Shown: positions 18,793 to 28,641, numbered from the stretch's first letter. The stretch is DNA of 64,000 nucleotides from Methylorubrum suomiense (GCF_022179765.1 NZ_BPRE01000005.1:124001-188000), one strand, 5' to 3'. The notes: generated from the sequence alone by a model not told the origin. Program-made: numbers and translations.

Positions 18793-20013
18793 ATGACGGT
18801 GACCGTCCGCACGGTTCTGTTCCGACTCCATTGGGCCCTCGGCCTCACCGCCGGTTTCGCGCTGATGCTGATCGGCGTGACCGGCGCGATGATGAGCTAC
18901 GAGGAGGCGATCCACGAGTGGATCGATGCGGATCTCGCTTTCATCGTGGCCCCGGTCCAGGATCGGCCGCGGCTCGGGCCGGACGCGCTGGTCGCGCGGG
19001 CCGAGGCGCAACGGCCGGGCCTCTCGGTTGATGCCCTGACCCTGGCGGGCGACCCCGCGCGGGTGCCCCGCGCCCGCTTCGCCCGGCAGGACGGCCATCG
19101 CCCCGCCTCCGCCTATCTCGATCCCTATGACGGCACGCTGCGCGGACTCGCCCGGGCGGAGGGCGCGTTCGCGACGATCCGGGCGCTGCACCGCTACCTT
19201 CTGCTCCCCGGAGACGGCGGGGGTTGGGGCCGGACAGCGACGGGCGCCTGCGCCCTGACCCTTCTGGTCTTCCTCGGAACCGGCGTGTATCTGCGCTGGC
19301 CGAAGATTCACCGCTGGAAGATCTGGCTCAAGCCCACCCTCGCCCGGCCAGGGCGGGCCCGCTGGTGGTCCCTGCACGCGGTGCTCGGCACGTGGCTCGT
19401 GCCGATCTATCTCGTGCTGGTCCTCTCCGGCCTATGGTGGTCGTACGACTGGTATCGCAGCGGCGCGACTTGGCTCCTCACCGGCACCGTCCCGCCCGGG
19501 AAGGAAGCGGCGGCGAAACGCAACGCCGAACGCCCCGCCGCGCCCGAGCGACCTTTCGCCCTCGACGCCGCCTGGGCCACCTTCATGGAAGCCGAGGGTC
19601 GCGATGCGACGCAGGCCACGCTCACCCTCCCGGGGCCGGAGCTGCGGGTGATCCGCATCCGCTGGCTGCGGGCCGGGCAAAGGCCGGAGGACCGGGACGA
19701 GATGACCTTCGATGCCCGGACCGGATCGCTCCTCACGCTCAAGCGGGCGGCCGACAAGCCCCTCGGCCGCCGAATCGCCGACAACATGTTCGAGGTGCAT
19801 CGAGGCCGCTTCTTCGGCGAGGCGGTCGGCCTCCTGTTCTTCGTCGCCGCCCTGGCGCTGCCGCTCTTCGCGGCCACCGGGCTGACGCTCTACATCCTGC
19901 GGCGACGCGCGGGCCGCCGACGCAACGCGGCACCCGGCGGCGTCGCCGCACGCCCCCTCGTTCCCGGGCGTCAGTTCTGGGCGCGGCTCGGGTCGTCGGC
20001 CGGATTGAGGTAA
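18793..20013 (+). CDS. PepSY-associated transmembrane protein
   Basis: The 406-residue protein has the four-helix PepSY_TM layout. The first helix starts at LFRLHWALGLTAGFALMLIG, an extracytoplasmic PepSY-like region lies between helices, and HRYLLLPGDGGG precedes the second helix. The third helix carries WWSLHAVLGTWLVP and the last ends YILRRRAGRRR. Conserved His residues in the helices fit haem binding. Such proteins next to siderophore receptors are thought to reduce ferric chelates at the inner membrane. The ATG at 18793 begins just before the first helix; the upstream extension is not supported. Its 3' end overlaps the convergent cupin gene by 43 bases. Confidence 0.85.
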   Translation: MTVTVRTVLFRLHWALGLTAGFALMLIGVTGAMMSYEEAIHEWIDADLAFIVAPVQDRPRLGPDALVARAEAQRPGLSVDALTLAGDPARVPRARFARQDGHRPASAYLDPYDGTLRGLARAEGAFATIRALHRYLLLPGDGGGWGRTATGACALTLLVFLGTGVYLRWPKIHRWKIWLKPTLARPGRARWWSLHAVLGTWLVPIYLVLVLSGLWWSYDWYRSGATWLLTGTVPPGKEAAAKRNAERPAAPERPFALDAAWATFMEAEGRDATQATLTLPGPELRVIRIRWLRAGQRPEDRDEMTFDARTGSLLTLKRAADKPLGRRIADNMFEVHRGRFFGEAVGLLFFVAALALPLFAATGLTLYILRRRAGRRRNAAPGGVAARPLVPGRQFWARLGSSAGLR

Positions 20014-20462
20014 TCGACCCCGAACGGTCCGCTGCCGTTGACCTGAAGAACCACCTCTTCGTCGGTGGTCCAGAGGGAATGGGGCATGGCTTCGGGCAAA
20101 TAGACGAAGCCCCCGGCCTTGAGCGGCTCGCCCTTGCTCTTGTCCACGGTCTTGCCGTGCTGATGGTAGATCGAGCCGGTCAGGATCGTCAGCGTCTCAT
20201 CCTTGGAATGGGTGTGCGGCGCGATCACGGTGTTGGCCGGAAACTTCACCCTCAGAACGAAGGGGCCGGGTTTAGTGGGATCGCCGGCCAAGGCGACGAT
20301 CTGCGTGCCCTTGGGCAGGTTCGGCGGCCCCGGCTGCCACTGGACGGCGCTTCCCTCGGGGAGGGTCACGGCGGCAGGGTGAGCGTGGTCACCGGCCGCA
20401 AGGGCGGGTGCGGCGAGCAGCGCGGACAGGGCCGCGACGGTCAGAACGGTTCGAACAGGCAT
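19971..20462 (-). CDS. Exported cupin-domain protein
   Basis: The 163-residue product has a signal peptide (MPVRTVLTVAALSALLAAP, cleavage near ALA). A single cupin barrel follows with the metal-site motif HTHSKDETLTILTG and a second-half motif ending PHSLWTTDEEVVLQVNG. Function of such periplasmic cupins is unknown; metal binding by the His/Glu cluster is expected. The start at 20462 is chosen because GAGG lies 6 nt upstream; an ATG two codons earlier is equally possible. It is convergent with, and slightly overlaps, the PepSY gene. Confidence 0.85.
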   Translation of the reverse strand: MPVRTVLTVAALSALLAAPALAAGDHAHPAAVTLPEGSAVQWQPGPPNLPKGTQIVALAGDPTKPGPFVLRVKFPANTVIAPHTHSKDETLTILTGSIYHQHGKTVDKSKGEPLKAGGFVYLPEAMPHSLWTTDEEVVLQVNGSGPFGVDYLNPADDPSRAQN

Positions 20463-20617
20463 CCTCATCCTCGGAGCAAGTCGCTGGAGCAGCTCCGCTG
20501 CCCAACGTCCTTTGCAGTGCATCGTTGCCCGAGGATGCATCCAAGCGCGGCCCGATCACGCAAAAGGGAACGGCGGGGCTCCCACCCCGCCGCTCCCCTT
20601 CAAACGATGCGCTCGAC

Positions 20618-21007
20618 TTAGTAAGCCGGGCCGCCGCTCACGCGGCCATACTGCGGCACGGTGCGGTCGAGCTGCTCGGCGTTACCACCGCGCGCCGAAT
20701 AATCGACAGTGCCGCCGCGACGCGGAGCGACCGAGCCGGTGACGATGTCGTCCGCCGTGCCGACGGTGCCGCCGACCACGCCGCCCACGATGGTGCCCGC
20801 TGCGCCGACGGTGCCGCCGACGATGTTGCCGACGCCGCCGATGATACCGCCCTGACGGTTCGGCTCGATATGGGCGCCCCATACATTGAGGGTGCCGTCA
20901 CGGTTGTAGCTGGCGCTGTCCGTGTCGAAGTTCTGCGCAAGGCTCGGTGTCGCGGCGAGGCCGAGCGACAGAGCAGCGGCGGCGGTGATCTGGGTGATGA
21001 TCTTCAT
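20618..21007 (-). CDS. Glycine-rich exported hypothetical protein
   Basis: A 129-residue protein with a clear signal peptide (MKIITQITAAAALSLGLAA, cleavage after SLAQ). Its centre is repetitive and Gly/Val-rich, with GGIIGGVGNIVGGTVGAAGT and further copies. Such runs resemble glycine-zipper segments seen in small envelope proteins. The tail is polar and ends GRVSGGPAY. No family is assigned. The ATG at 21007 directly precedes the leader and has AGGATC upstream. Confidence 0.75.
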   Translation of the reverse strand: MKIITQITAAAALSLGLAATPSLAQNFDTDSASYNRDGTLNVWGAHIEPNRQGGIIGGVGNIVGGTVGAAGTIVGGVVGGTVGTADDIVTGSVAPRRGGTVDYSARGGNAEQLDRTVPQYGRVSGGPAY

Positions 21008-21457
21008 GATTGATCCTACATCTCGAAGCTTCGGCAGCGCGGGTGAGACACTAAAGAGCGTATTCGCCACTTCGGTCGTCGCTGCCCGTTTGCGATGGGC
21101 CAGATCTGGTGCGTCTCATCTACACGGCAATGCCTGCTTTGTCGCACCGCACCATCACTATTTTTCAAATTAGTCTGAGAACGATGCAATTTGGTGCCGC
21201 GACAGGATGCGCTCAAAAATTTCATGAGCTTAAGCAATGGGTTCCAGCGTTTGTGCGGCGCAAACCTGGGACGTGCGTCGGCGCACTGGGCTCGGGTCGC
21301 CGCGAATTTTTTCTCTGCCGCGACGATCGATGCGGGCCCGGGCGCTCGATCAACGGTGATTGGCGGCGTTTCCCCTCTCGGTGGCGATGGCCCGGGACGG
21401 CGAAAATGCTCTATGGCTTCGCCTTCCGTGTTCGTCCCGCCGATGGTGGCCCGAAAG
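21008..21457. other. Intergenic region between a divergent pair
   Basis: About 450 bases separate the divergent glycine-rich gene and polA. The first half is relatively AT-rich (ACCATCACTATTTTTCAAATTAG) and probably contains both promoters. The polA frame stays open to 21191, so part of this may be coding if a farther start is used. No RNA gene or repeat was seen. Confidence 0.4.
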
Positions 21458-24400
21458 ATGACCGACGAGACAACAGCCCATCCGGCCCGAGCCGCTGCGG
21501 CGAAGCCGGTCGGGGCCGATGACCGGGTGATCCTGGTCGACGGCTCGTCCTTCATCTTCCGCGCGTATTTCCAGTCGATCAACCAGGATCAGAAGTACAA
21601 CACGCGGCCATCCGACGGTCTGCCCACGGGCGCCGTGCGCCTCTTCTGCACGAAGATCGCGCAATTTCTCCAAGACGGGGCGGCCGGGGTGAAGCCGACG
21701 CATCTCGGCATCGTCTTCGACAAGTCCGAGGGCTCGTTCCGCAAGGAGCTGTTTCCGGACTACAAGGGTCACCGCCCCGATGCGCCCGACGACCTCAAGC
21801 GGCAGATGCCGCTGATGCGCGACGCGGTGCGCGCCTTCGGCCTGCACGCGGTCGAGCTGATCCGCTTCGAGGCCGATGATCTGATCGCCACCTATGCGCG
21901 GCAGGCCGAGGCCCGGGGCGCCGAGGTCATCATCGTGTCCTCCGACAAGGACCTGATGCAGCTCGTCTCGGACAAGATCCGGTTCTACGATTTCGAGTCG
22001 GGAGCCAAGGGCAAGCCCGGCTACCGGCCCGAGCGCAATCTCGATCGCGACGCGATCATCGCGAAGTGGGAGGGCCTATCGCCGGAGCAGATCGGCGACG
22101 CGCTGGCGCTCATCGGCGACACGTCGGACAACGTGCCGGGCGTGCCCGGCATCGGGCTGAAGACCGCCGCCGCGCTCATCAAGGAATATGGCAGCCTCGA
22201 GCAGCTGCTGGAGCGGGCCGCCGAGATCAAGCAGCCCAAGCGCCGCGAGACGCTGCTGGCCAATATCGACCAGGCCAAACTCTCCCGCCGCCTCGTGGCC
22301 CTGGAAGAGAACGTGCCGGTGCCGGTGCCGCTGGACGAGCTCGGTGTGCCGGAGCCGAACCCGGAGAAGCTGGTCGGCTTCCTCAAGGCCATGGAGTTCA
22401 ACACCCTGACGCGGCGCATCGCGCAGATGCTCCACGTCGATCCGGAGGCGGTGAAACCCGACCCCGCCCTGCTGCCGGGGGCGCAGCCCCACGCCTACAC
22501 CAATGCCGCCGGCGGCTCGGACGCGGTGCCGTTCTTCGACGATTCCGTGCCCGTCGATCCCGAGACGGAAGCGGCCCCCGAGCGAACGGATGGGGCGGCG
22601 CCCCCCGAGGCCGGCGAGGTCGATCCCTTCGCCGATCTCGACCTGCCCGACGCCGCGCCGAAGAAGCGGGGCCCGTCCGAGCCCACGCCCTCGACATTGG
22701 TCGCCGCCCGCGCAGCGGAAGCGGTCAAGCCGTTCGACACCGCGGCCTACGAGACCGTCACCACCGTCGCGCAGCTGGAGGCCTGGATCGCCGAAAGCTA
22801 CGAGGCCGGCGTGGTCGCGGTCGATACAGAGACCGACGCCCTCGACGCCGCCAAGGCGGGCTTGGTCGGCGTCTCGCTCGCCACCGCCCCGGGGCGGGCC
22901 TGCTACATCCCACTCGCCCATGTCGCGCCGGAAACGAAGGGCGGCGACCTGTTCGGCGAGGGAGGCGAGGTCGCCAAGGCACCGGCGCAGATCGATCTCG
23001 ACGAAGCCCTGAGGCTCTTGAAGCCCCTGCTCGAAGATCCGGGCACGCTCAAGATCGGCCAGAACCTGAAATACGACCTCTCGGTGCTGCACCGTTACGG
23101 CATCGACGTGACCCCGTTCGACGACACGATGCTGATCTCCTACGTGCTCGATGCCGGCAAGGGCGGGCACGGCATGGACGAGTTGGCGCGCCGCCATCTC
23201 GGCCACCAGCCGATCACCTTCGCGGACGTCGCCGGAACCGGGCGCAACAAGGTCACCTTCGACCGGGTACCCCTCGACAAGGCGACCGCCTACGCGGCCG
23301 AGGATGCCGACGTGACGCTGCGGCTGTGGCGGATGATGAAGCCGCGCCTCGTCGCGGAGCGGCGGGTTACGGTCTACGAGACGTTGGAGCGCCCCCTCGT
23401 GCCGGTGCTCGCCCGGATGGAGCGGGCGGGCATCCGCATCGATCGCGGCATGCTGAGCCGCCTCTCGGGCGATTTCTCGCAGATCCTCGCGCGGCTCGAA
23501 GAAGAGATTCAGGAGGATGCCGGCGAGAAGTTCCAGGTGTCCTCGCCGAAGCAGATCGGCGACGTGCTGTTCGGCAAGATGGGTCTGCCCGGCGCCAAGA
23601 AGACGCCGTCCGGCCAATGGGCCACGCCCGCGACCTTGCTCGAAGAGCTGGCCCAGGCCGGCCACGACCTGCCGAAGAAGATCCTGAACTGGCGCCAGCT
23701 CTCCAAGCTGAAATCGACCTATACCGACTCGCTGCAGGAACATGCCGACCGGGAGACCAACCGGGTCCACACCTCGTTCTCCCTGGCCGCCACCACCACG
23801 GGACGGCTCTCCTCCTCCGATCCCAATCTGCAGAACATCCCGATCCGCACCGAGGAGGGCCGCCGCATCCGCCGCGCCTTCGTGGCGCCGGAGGGCAAAA
23901 AGCTGATCTCGGCGGATTACTCGCAGATTGAGCTGCGGCTCCTCGCCCACATCGCCGACATCCCGCAGCTGCGCGAGGCGTTCGAGCAGGGGCTCGACAT
24001 CCACGCGGCCACCGCTTCGGCCATGTTCGGCGTGCCGCTCGACCAGATGACCGGCGATCTGCGCCGCCGGGCCAAGACCATCAATTTCGGCATCATCTAC
24101 GGCATTTCGGCCTTCGGGCTGGCCGACCGCCTCGGCATCGGCCGCGAGGAGGCCTCCGCCTTCATCAAGCAGTATTTCGAGCGCTTTCCCGGCATCCGCG
24201 ACTACATCGATACGACGAAGCGCTCCTGCCGCGACAAGGGCTACGTCACGACCCTGTTCGGGCGCGTCTGCCACTATCCGCAGATCCGCTCCAACAACCC
24301 CTCCGAGCGGGCGAGCGTGGAGCGCCAGGCCATCAACGCCCCAATCCAGGGCACCGCCGCCGACATCATCCGCCGCGCCATGACGCGGATGGAGGACGCG

Positions 24401-24601
24401 CTCGTGGCCGAGAAGCTCGACGTGCGGATGCTGCTGCAGGTGCACGACGAACTGGTGTTCGAGGCGCACGACGAGGAGGTCGAGCGGGCGATCCCGGTGA
24501 TCGCCCGGGTGATGGAGGAGGCGCCGGCTCCCGCGCTCACCTTACGCGTGCCGCTGGTGGTGGAAGCGCGGGCGGCGGGGAACTGGGAGGAGGCGCATTG
24601 A
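21458..24601 (+). CDS. polA: DNA polymerase I
   Basis: The product is about 1047 residues with all three PolI domains. The N-terminal 5' nuclease domain has VILVDGSSFIFRAYF and GDTSDNVPGVPGIGLKTA. The 3'-5' proofreading domain has intact DxE (DTETD, D456/E458) and the YAAEDADVTL motif. The polymerase domain has motif A DYSQIELRLL (D820), motif B RRRAKTINFGIIYG and motif C VHDELVF (H996-E998). It fills repair gaps and removes RNA primers. The frame is open upstream to 21191; the ATG at 21458 is preferred because conserved sequence begins soon after it, but ATGs at 21413 and 21443 are possible. Confidence 0.95.
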   Translation: MTDETTAHPARAAAAKPVGADDRVILVDGSSFIFRAYFQSINQDQKYNTRPSDGLPTGAVRLFCTKIAQFLQDGAAGVKPTHLGIVFDKSEGSFRKELFPDYKGHRPDAPDDLKRQMPLMRDAVRAFGLHAVELIRFEADDLIATYARQAEARGAEVIIVSSDKDLMQLVSDKIRFYDFESGAKGKPGYRPERNLDRDAIIAKWEGLSPEQIGDALALIGDTSDNVPGVPGIGLKTAAALIKEYGSLEQLLERAAEIKQPKRRETLLANIDQAKLSRRLVALEENVPVPVPLDELGVPEPNPEKLVGFLKAMEFNTLTRRIAQMLHVDPEAVKPDPALLPGAQPHAYTNAAGGSDAVPFFDDSVPVDPETEAAPERTDGAAPPEAGEVDPFADLDLPDAAPKKRGPSEPTPSTLVAARAAEAVKPFDTAAYETVTTVAQLEAWIAESYEAGVVAVDTETDALDAAKAGLVGVSLATAPGRACYIPLAHVAPETKGGDLFGEGGEVAKAPAQIDLDEALRLLKPLLEDPGTLKIGQNLKYDLSVLHRYGIDVTPFDDTMLISYVLDAGKGGHGMDELARRHLGHQPITFADVAGTGRNKVTFDRVPLDKATAYAAEDADVTLRLWRMMKPRLVAERRVTVYETLERPLVPVLARMERAGIRIDRGMLSRLSGDFSQILARLEEEIQEDAGEKFQVSSPKQIGDVLFGKMGLPGAKKTPSGQWATPATLLEELAQAGHDLPKKILNWRQLSKLKSTYTDSLQEHADRETNRVHTSFSLAATTTGRLSSSDPNLQNIPIRTEEGRRIRRAFVAPEGKKLISADYSQIELRLLAHIADIPQLREAFEQGLDIHAATASAMFGVPLDQMTGDLRRRAKTINFGIIYGISAFGLADRLGIGREEASAFIKQYFERFPGIRDYIDTTKRSCRDKGYVTTLFGRVCHYPQIRSNNPSERASVERQAINAPIQGTAADIIRRAMTRMEDALVAEKLDVRMLLQVHDELVFEAHDEEVERAIPVIARVMEEAPAPALTLRVPLVVEARAAGNWEEAH

Positions 24602-24614
24602 GCGCTTCTCCACC

Positions 24615-24724
24615 GTCCTCATCCTGAAATGCCGCGTGAGCGGCCTCGAAGGAGGGCTTCAGGGATCGCGAGCAGACTGGAGGCCTCCTTCGAGGCCCGC
24701 CGAGGCGGGCACCTCGGGATGAGG
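24615..24724. repeat. Palindromic dispersed element, copy B
   Basis: Arms run CCTCATCCTGAAATGCCGC...CCTCGAAGGAGGGCTTC and back as GAGGCCTCCTTCGAGG...CACCTCGGGATGAGG, with a loop containing GGATCGCGAGCA. The loop is nearly identical to copy C, 370 bases downstream. It lies between polA and the GIY-YIG gene, so that gene is bracketed by two copies. Confidence 0.85.
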
Positions 24725-24770
24725 AGATTTGGTAGAATCGGCGGATCACCATCGAGCCGCCGATTTGTCG

Positions 24771-25109
24771 ATGCCCGCCTTCGTCTACATGCTCCGCTGC
24801 GCCGACGGCAGTTACTATGTCGGCTCGTCGCGCGGCGAGTCTTTGGATAAGCGGCTCGGCGAGCATGAGGTCGGAACTTACGCCGGCTACACCAGCCGGC
24901 GGCGCCCCGTGACGCTCGTCTGGTCGGAACAGTTCGAGCGCTTCGACGAGGCGGTCGCCTACGAACGGCGGCTAAAGGGCTGGAGCAGGGCGAAGAAGGA
25001 AGCGCTCATCCGCGGCGACTGGGACAGGTTGCAGGAGGCCGCGAAGAGGTCCACTGCACAACAGCCGTCCGACCCACCCCCCTCTTCCAACCCATCCCCC
25101 TCATCCTGA
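24771..25109 (+). CDS. GIY-YIG nuclease-family small protein
   Basis: A 112-residue protein with a single GIY-YIG domain: VYMLRCADGSYYVGSS is the two-strand core. A conserved Arg lies in the DKRLGEHEVG region and the catalytic-type Glu in AYERRLKGW. Members of this UvrC-like single-domain group are numerous in alphaproteobacteria and their function is largely unknown. The gene is flanked by palindromic elements B and C. Its last dozen residues (Pro/Ser-rich) and its TGA are read from the start of element C, so the native C-terminus was probably changed by that element. GIY-YIG enzymes are often found in mobile DNA. Confidence 0.85.
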   Translation: MPAFVYMLRCADGSYYVGSSRGESLDKRLGEHEVGTYAGYTSRRRPVTLVWSEQFERFDEAVAYERRLKGWSRAKKEALIRGDWDRLQEAAKRSTAQQPSDPPPSSNPSPSS

Positions 25110-25207
25110 GGTGCGGCGCGAAGCGGCCTCGAAGGAGGGCTCCAGGGATCGCGAGCACGCTGGAGCCCTCCTTCGAGGCCGCTTCGCGGCACCTCAGGAT
25201 GAGGGGG
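25096..25207. repeat. Palindromic dispersed element, copy C
   Basis: The best-preserved copy. CCCCCTCATCCTGAGGTGCG leads into GAAGCGGCCTCGAAGGAGGG and CTCCAG; the mirrored arm runs CTGGAGCCCTCCTTCGAGG, CCGCTTCGCGG and CACCTCAGGATGAGGGG. The loop is GGATCGCGAGCACG. The stop codon of the GIY-YIG gene (TGA at 25107) lies in its left end. The other side faces the convergent desulfhydrase-like gene. Confidence 0.9.
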
Positions 25208-25257
25208 GATGGGCTGGAGGTTCCGAAACGGCTCTCGAAGAGCGCAGCACCAACCCC

Positions 25258-26274
25258 TCACGCCCCCGCAAACTCCCCCCGATACGCGAACAACCCCGGC
25301 ACGCCGCCGGTCATCACGAACAGGACCGCCGCCCCCGCCGGATAGGCCCCCGCGCGCACATCGTGCAGCAATCCCGCAAAGGCCTTGCCGCTATAGACCG
25401 GGTCGAGCAGCAGCCCCTCCGTCCGCGCCATCAGCCGTACGGCCTCGCGCATGCCCTCCGTCGGGATGCCGTAGCCGGGGCCGCGATGGGCGCCGTCGAT
25501 GCCGATGGCGTCGTCGGGCAGCGTGAGGCCGGGATCGATCAGCGCAGCGGTATCGCGGGCCCGGGCGATAGTGGCGCTGCGGGCCTGCTCCTCCGGCGCG
25601 AGCACGGTGTAGGACAGGACGCATCTCGGATCGCGCCCCAGGGCCAAAAACCCGGCGGCGAGGCCGGCATGGGTGCCGGCGCTGCCGTTCGGGACGACGA
25701 TGCGGGCGAAGTCGAGCCCGATCAACGCGGCCTGTTCAGCGATCTCGGCGGCGCAAGCGGCGTAGCCGAGGCAGCCGAGCGGGCTCGATCCGCCGGAGGG
25801 GAAGACGGAGACCCGCCGCCCCTCGCCTCTCAGGACCTCGGCCCGCGCTTCGGCCTCCGCCAACGAATCCGCCTCCCCCGGCAGGAGATGGATGCGCGCG
25901 CCGAACAGGTCCTGCAGCAGGCGGTTGCCGTTGCCGGTGTAGTCGGCATCCTCCCGCGGCACGCTGCGGGTGAGGAACAGCTCGCAGGCGAGGCCGAGGC
26001 GGGCCGCCGCCGCCGCGGTCAGCCGCGCGTGGTTCGATTGCAGCGCCCCGACGGTGATGACGGTGTCGGCCCCCTCCGCCAGCGCCTGGCCCAGCAGGAA
26101 TTCGAGCTTGCGCAGCTTGTTGCCGCCCCCACCCACGGGCCCGACATCGTCGCGCTTCACGAACAGGCGCACGCCGTTGAGCTCGGCCCCGAGATGGGTC
26201 GAGAGCCGGTCCAGCGAGCGGATCGGGGTCGGGCCGTCGGTGAGCGCCGCGCGCGGAAAGCGGGTGAGGTCCAA
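25258..26274 (-). CDS. PLP-dependent D-cysteine desulfhydrase / ACC deaminase family enzyme
   Basis: A 338-residue fold-type II PLP enzyme. The PLP lysine lies in GGGGNKLRKLEFLLG (near residue 52), followed by GALQSNHARLTAAAA and the phosphate-binding region PNGSAGTHAGLAAGF. The layout matches D-cysteine desulfhydrase (DcyD) and ACC deaminase; the two activities cannot be separated reliably by eye. It is cytoplasmic. The start lies 6 bases after the stop of the ABC exporter gene, so the two genes are co-transcribed. Confidence 0.85.
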   Translation of the reverse strand: MDLTRFPRAALTDGPTPIRSLDRLSTHLGAELNGVRLFVKRDDVGPVGGGGNKLRKLEFLLGQALAEGADTVITVGALQSNHARLTAAAAARLGLACELFLTRSVPREDADYTGNGNRLLQDLFGARIHLLPGEADSLAEAEARAEVLRGEGRRVSVFPSGGSSPLGCLGYAACAAEIAEQAALIGLDFARIVVPNGSAGTHAGLAAGFLALGRDPRCVLSYTVLAPEEQARSATIARARDTAALIDPGLTLPDDAIGIDGAHRGPGYGIPTEGMREAVRLMARTEGLLLDPVYSGKAFAGLLHDVRAGAYPAGAAVLFVMTGGVPGLFAYRGEFAGA

Positions 26275-26280
26275 GGCGCC

Positions 26281-28128
26281 CTACTCCGCGGCGACCTTCG
26301 GGCCGGGATCGCGGGCGCGGGCGCTCTCGTCGAAGGCGTCGGTGAATTGCAGGCTCGCGAGCTGCGCGTAGAGGCGCCCTTCCGCCAGCAGGCTCTCGTG
26401 GGTGCCTTCCTCAACGATGCGGCCGCCGTCGAACACGAGGATGCGGTCGGCGGCGCGGATCGTAGCCAGCCGGTGGGCGATGACGAGGGTGGTACGCCCC
26501 TGCATCAGCCGGTCGAGGGCGGTCTGGACCGCGCGCTCGCTCTCGGCATCGAGCGCCGAGGTCGCCTCGTCGAGGAGCAGGACCGGAGCATCCTTGAGGA
26601 TCGCGCGGGCGATGGCGATCCGCTGGCGCTGGCCGCCGGAGAGCGTGGTGCCGCGCTCGCCCAGCAGCGTCGCGTAGCCCTGCGGCAGGGCGCGGACGAA
26701 GCCGTCCGCATTGGCGAGCCGCGCCGCCTCCTCGACCTGCGCATCGCTCGCCTCCGGCCGGCCGTAGCGGATATTCTCCGTGACCGTCCCGGAAAACACT
26801 ACCGGGTCCTGCGGCACCAGCGACAGGCGGGCGCGCAAGGCGTCGAGATCGGCCTCGGGCAGGCGCACGCCGTCGAGACGCACCGCGCCCTCGTCCGGAT
26901 CGTAGAACCGCAGCAGCAATTGCAGCACCGTGGTCTTGCCGGCCCCCGAGGGACCGACGAGCGCCACCCGCTCGCCCGGGGCCACCGTCAGGGAGACGCC
27001 GTCGAGCGCCGCGTGTTCGGGCCGGGTCGGGTAGCGGAAGCGCACATTCTCGAAACTGAGCGCACCGCGGGCCGGGCTCGGCAGCGGGGTCGGCGTCTTC
27101 GGCGACTGGATCACCGGCTCGGTGGCGAGAATCTCGCCGAGACGCTCGGCGGCACCTGCGGCCTGGGCGAGCTCGCCATAGACTTCCGAGAGCTGGCCGA
27201 GCGCGCTCGCGCCGAACACCGCGTAGAGCACGAATTGCGAGAGCTGGCCGGCGGAGGTGGTGCCCGCCAGCACGCCCTTGGCGCCGTACCACATCACGCC
27301 GACGACCGAGGCCGAGATCAGGAAGATCGCCACGCCGGTCAGCAGGGCGCGGGCCGTGATCGAGGCACGCGCCGCCCCGTAGGCGTTCTCGGAGGCCGCG
27401 GCGAAGCGCTCCGCGGTGGTGCGACCCATGCCGAAGGCCTGCATCGTGCGGATCGCCCCGACCGCCTCCGCGGCATAGGCCGAGGCGTCGGCGAGGCGAT
27501 CCTGCGCGGCCCGCGAGCGGCGGCGCACGCCGCGTCCGGACACGATCAGGGGGAACACGATGAGCGGGATCGCCGCCAGCACGAGGATCGACAGGCCGGG
27601 GCTCGTCCACACCATCATCACGACGGCGCCGACGAACAGGAACAGGTTGCGCAGCAGGATCGAGATCGAGACGCCGAACACCGCCTTGACCTGGGTGGCG
27701 TCCGCCGTCAGCCGCGAGACGATCTCGCCCGATTGCGATTTGTCGAAGAAGGTGGGGTCGAGACTCGTCAGCCGGGCGAACACCGCCGAGCGCAGATCCG
27801 CGACGACCCGCTCGCCCAGGGTCACCACCGAGTAGTAGCGGCCCGCGCTCGACACCGCGAGCACCGCCACGACCCCGAGCAGGGCCAGGAAATAGGAATT
27901 GATGAAGACCTGGCCTTCCGGCGAGAAGCCGTGATCGATCACCCGCCGGATCGCCACGGGCACCACCAGCGTCGCGCCCGAGGCCGCGATCAGCGAGATC
28001 AAGGCCGCCAGGATGCGGCCGCGGTAGCGGGCGGCGAACGGGACCAGGGGTCTCAGCGCGCCGAGCGGCGCTTTTCCTCGACCGGTCGCGTCCGCGGCTC
28101 CGGACATCCCCTCACGCGCGCGGGCCAT
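26281..28128 (-). CDS. MsbA-type ABC exporter (fused permease and ATPase)
   Basis: A 615-residue half-transporter. Six membrane helices span about residues 30-320, followed by an ATPase domain with Walker [11 protein letters not shown]-loop [10 protein letters not shown], signature [10 protein letters not shown] and Walker [13 protein letters not shown]. It should act as a homodimer moving a lipid or drug-like substrate outward; the substrate is unknown. In related alphaproteobacteria similar genes are annotated as ABC transporter transmembrane region proteins. It is divergent from rpmE across about 195 bp. Confidence 0.92.
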   Translation of the reverse strand: MARAREGMSGAADATGRGKAPLGALRPLVPFAARYRGRILAALISLIAASGATLVVPVAIRRVIDHGFSPEGQVFINSYFLALLGVVAVLAVSSAGRYYSVVTLGERVVADLRSAVFARLTSLDPTFFDKSQSGEIVSRLTADATQVKAVFGVSISILLRNLFLFVGAVVMMVWTSPGLSILVLAAIPLIVFPLIVSGRGVRRRSRAAQDRLADASAYAAEAVGAIRTMQAFGMGRTTAERFAAASENAYGAARASITARALLTGVAIFLISASVVGVMWYGAKGVLAGTTSAGQLSQFVLYAVFGASALGQLSEVYGELAQAAGAAERLGEILATEPVIQSPKTPTPLPSPARGALSFENVRFRYPTRPEHAALDGVSLTVAPGERVALVGPSGAGKTTVLQLLLRFYDPDEGAVRLDGVRLPEADLDALRARLSLVPQDPVVFSGTVTENIRYGRPEASDAQVEEAARLANADGFVRALPQGYATLLGERGTTLSGGQRQRIAIARAILKDAPVLLLDEATSALDAESERAVQTALDRLMQGRTTLVIAHRLATIRAADRILVFDGGRIVEEGTHESLLAEGRLYAQLASLQFTDAFDESARARDPGPKVAAE

Positions 28129-28205
28129 CGTTCCTCGTCATCGTTTCTTCTCTTCGTGCCATGTCGTCGTGCCATGTCATACGCCGCAGCGTGTCTCGGC
28201 GTCTC

Positions 28206-28234
28206 TTGTCCACCCTCAGGCGCTGAGGTATAGG
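28206..28234 (+). promoter_or_regulatory. rpmE promoter
   Basis: TTGTCC (-35) and TATAGG (-10) are separated by 17 bases, about 90 nt before the rpmE ATG. This is a good fit to the alphaproteobacterial housekeeping promoter. Confidence 0.6.
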
Positions 28235-28324
28235 CGCGCCCTCAACCGAATGCGCGCGATCTTTTGCCCTAGGCCGGTTTCCTCGGCGGCGAGGCCGGAC
28301 GGCGTGCTACCTCAGGAATGCGTC

Positions 28325-28579
28325 ATGGCAAAGAATGCGGCCGATAAGGCCAAGGGGACCGAGCACCCCGACTACCACTTCATCAAGGTCGTGATGACCG
28401 ACGGCACCGAGTACCGGACCCGCTCCACCTACGGCAAGGAAGGCGACGTCCTCAACCTCGACATCGATCCGACGACGCACCCCGCCTGGACCGGCGGCGA
28501 GCAGAAGATGCTCGATCGCGGCGGCCGCGTGTCGCGCTTCAACAACCGCTTCGCCGGCCTCGGCTTCGGCAAGAAGTGA
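28325..28579 (+). CDS. rpmE: 50S ribosomal protein L31
   Basis: An 84-residue protein with the L31 core [17 protein letters not shown] and the RSTYGKEGD and HPAWTGG segments. It lacks the CxxC pairs of zinc-binding L31 and so belongs to the zinc-independent form common in Rhizobiales. The ATG at 28325 follows AGGAATGC. A strong intrinsic terminator stands 35 bases downstream, so it is expressed alone. Confidence 0.97.
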   Translation: MAKNAADKAKGTEHPDYHFIKVVMTDGTEYRTRSTYGKEGDVLNLDIDPTTHPAWTGGEQKMLDRGGRVSRFNNRFAGLGFGKK

Positions 28580-28613
28580 TTGTCGTGCGATCGGGCCGCT
28601 GCCCGATTCGCTG

Positions 28614-28641
28614 AAACGGCGCCGCTTGCGGCGCCGTTTTC
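28614..28641 (+). terminator. rpmE terminator
   Basis: ACGGCGCCGC and GCGGCGCCGT form a 10-bp stem followed by TTTTCGTTT. It is placed between rpmE and the convergent rcdA-like gene. Confidence 0.85.

Noticed and set aside
24615..25207. Two similar repeats 370 bases apart considered as a CRISPR-like array
   Set aside because: The units are long palindromes separated by a protein gene, with no regular spacers and no cas genes.
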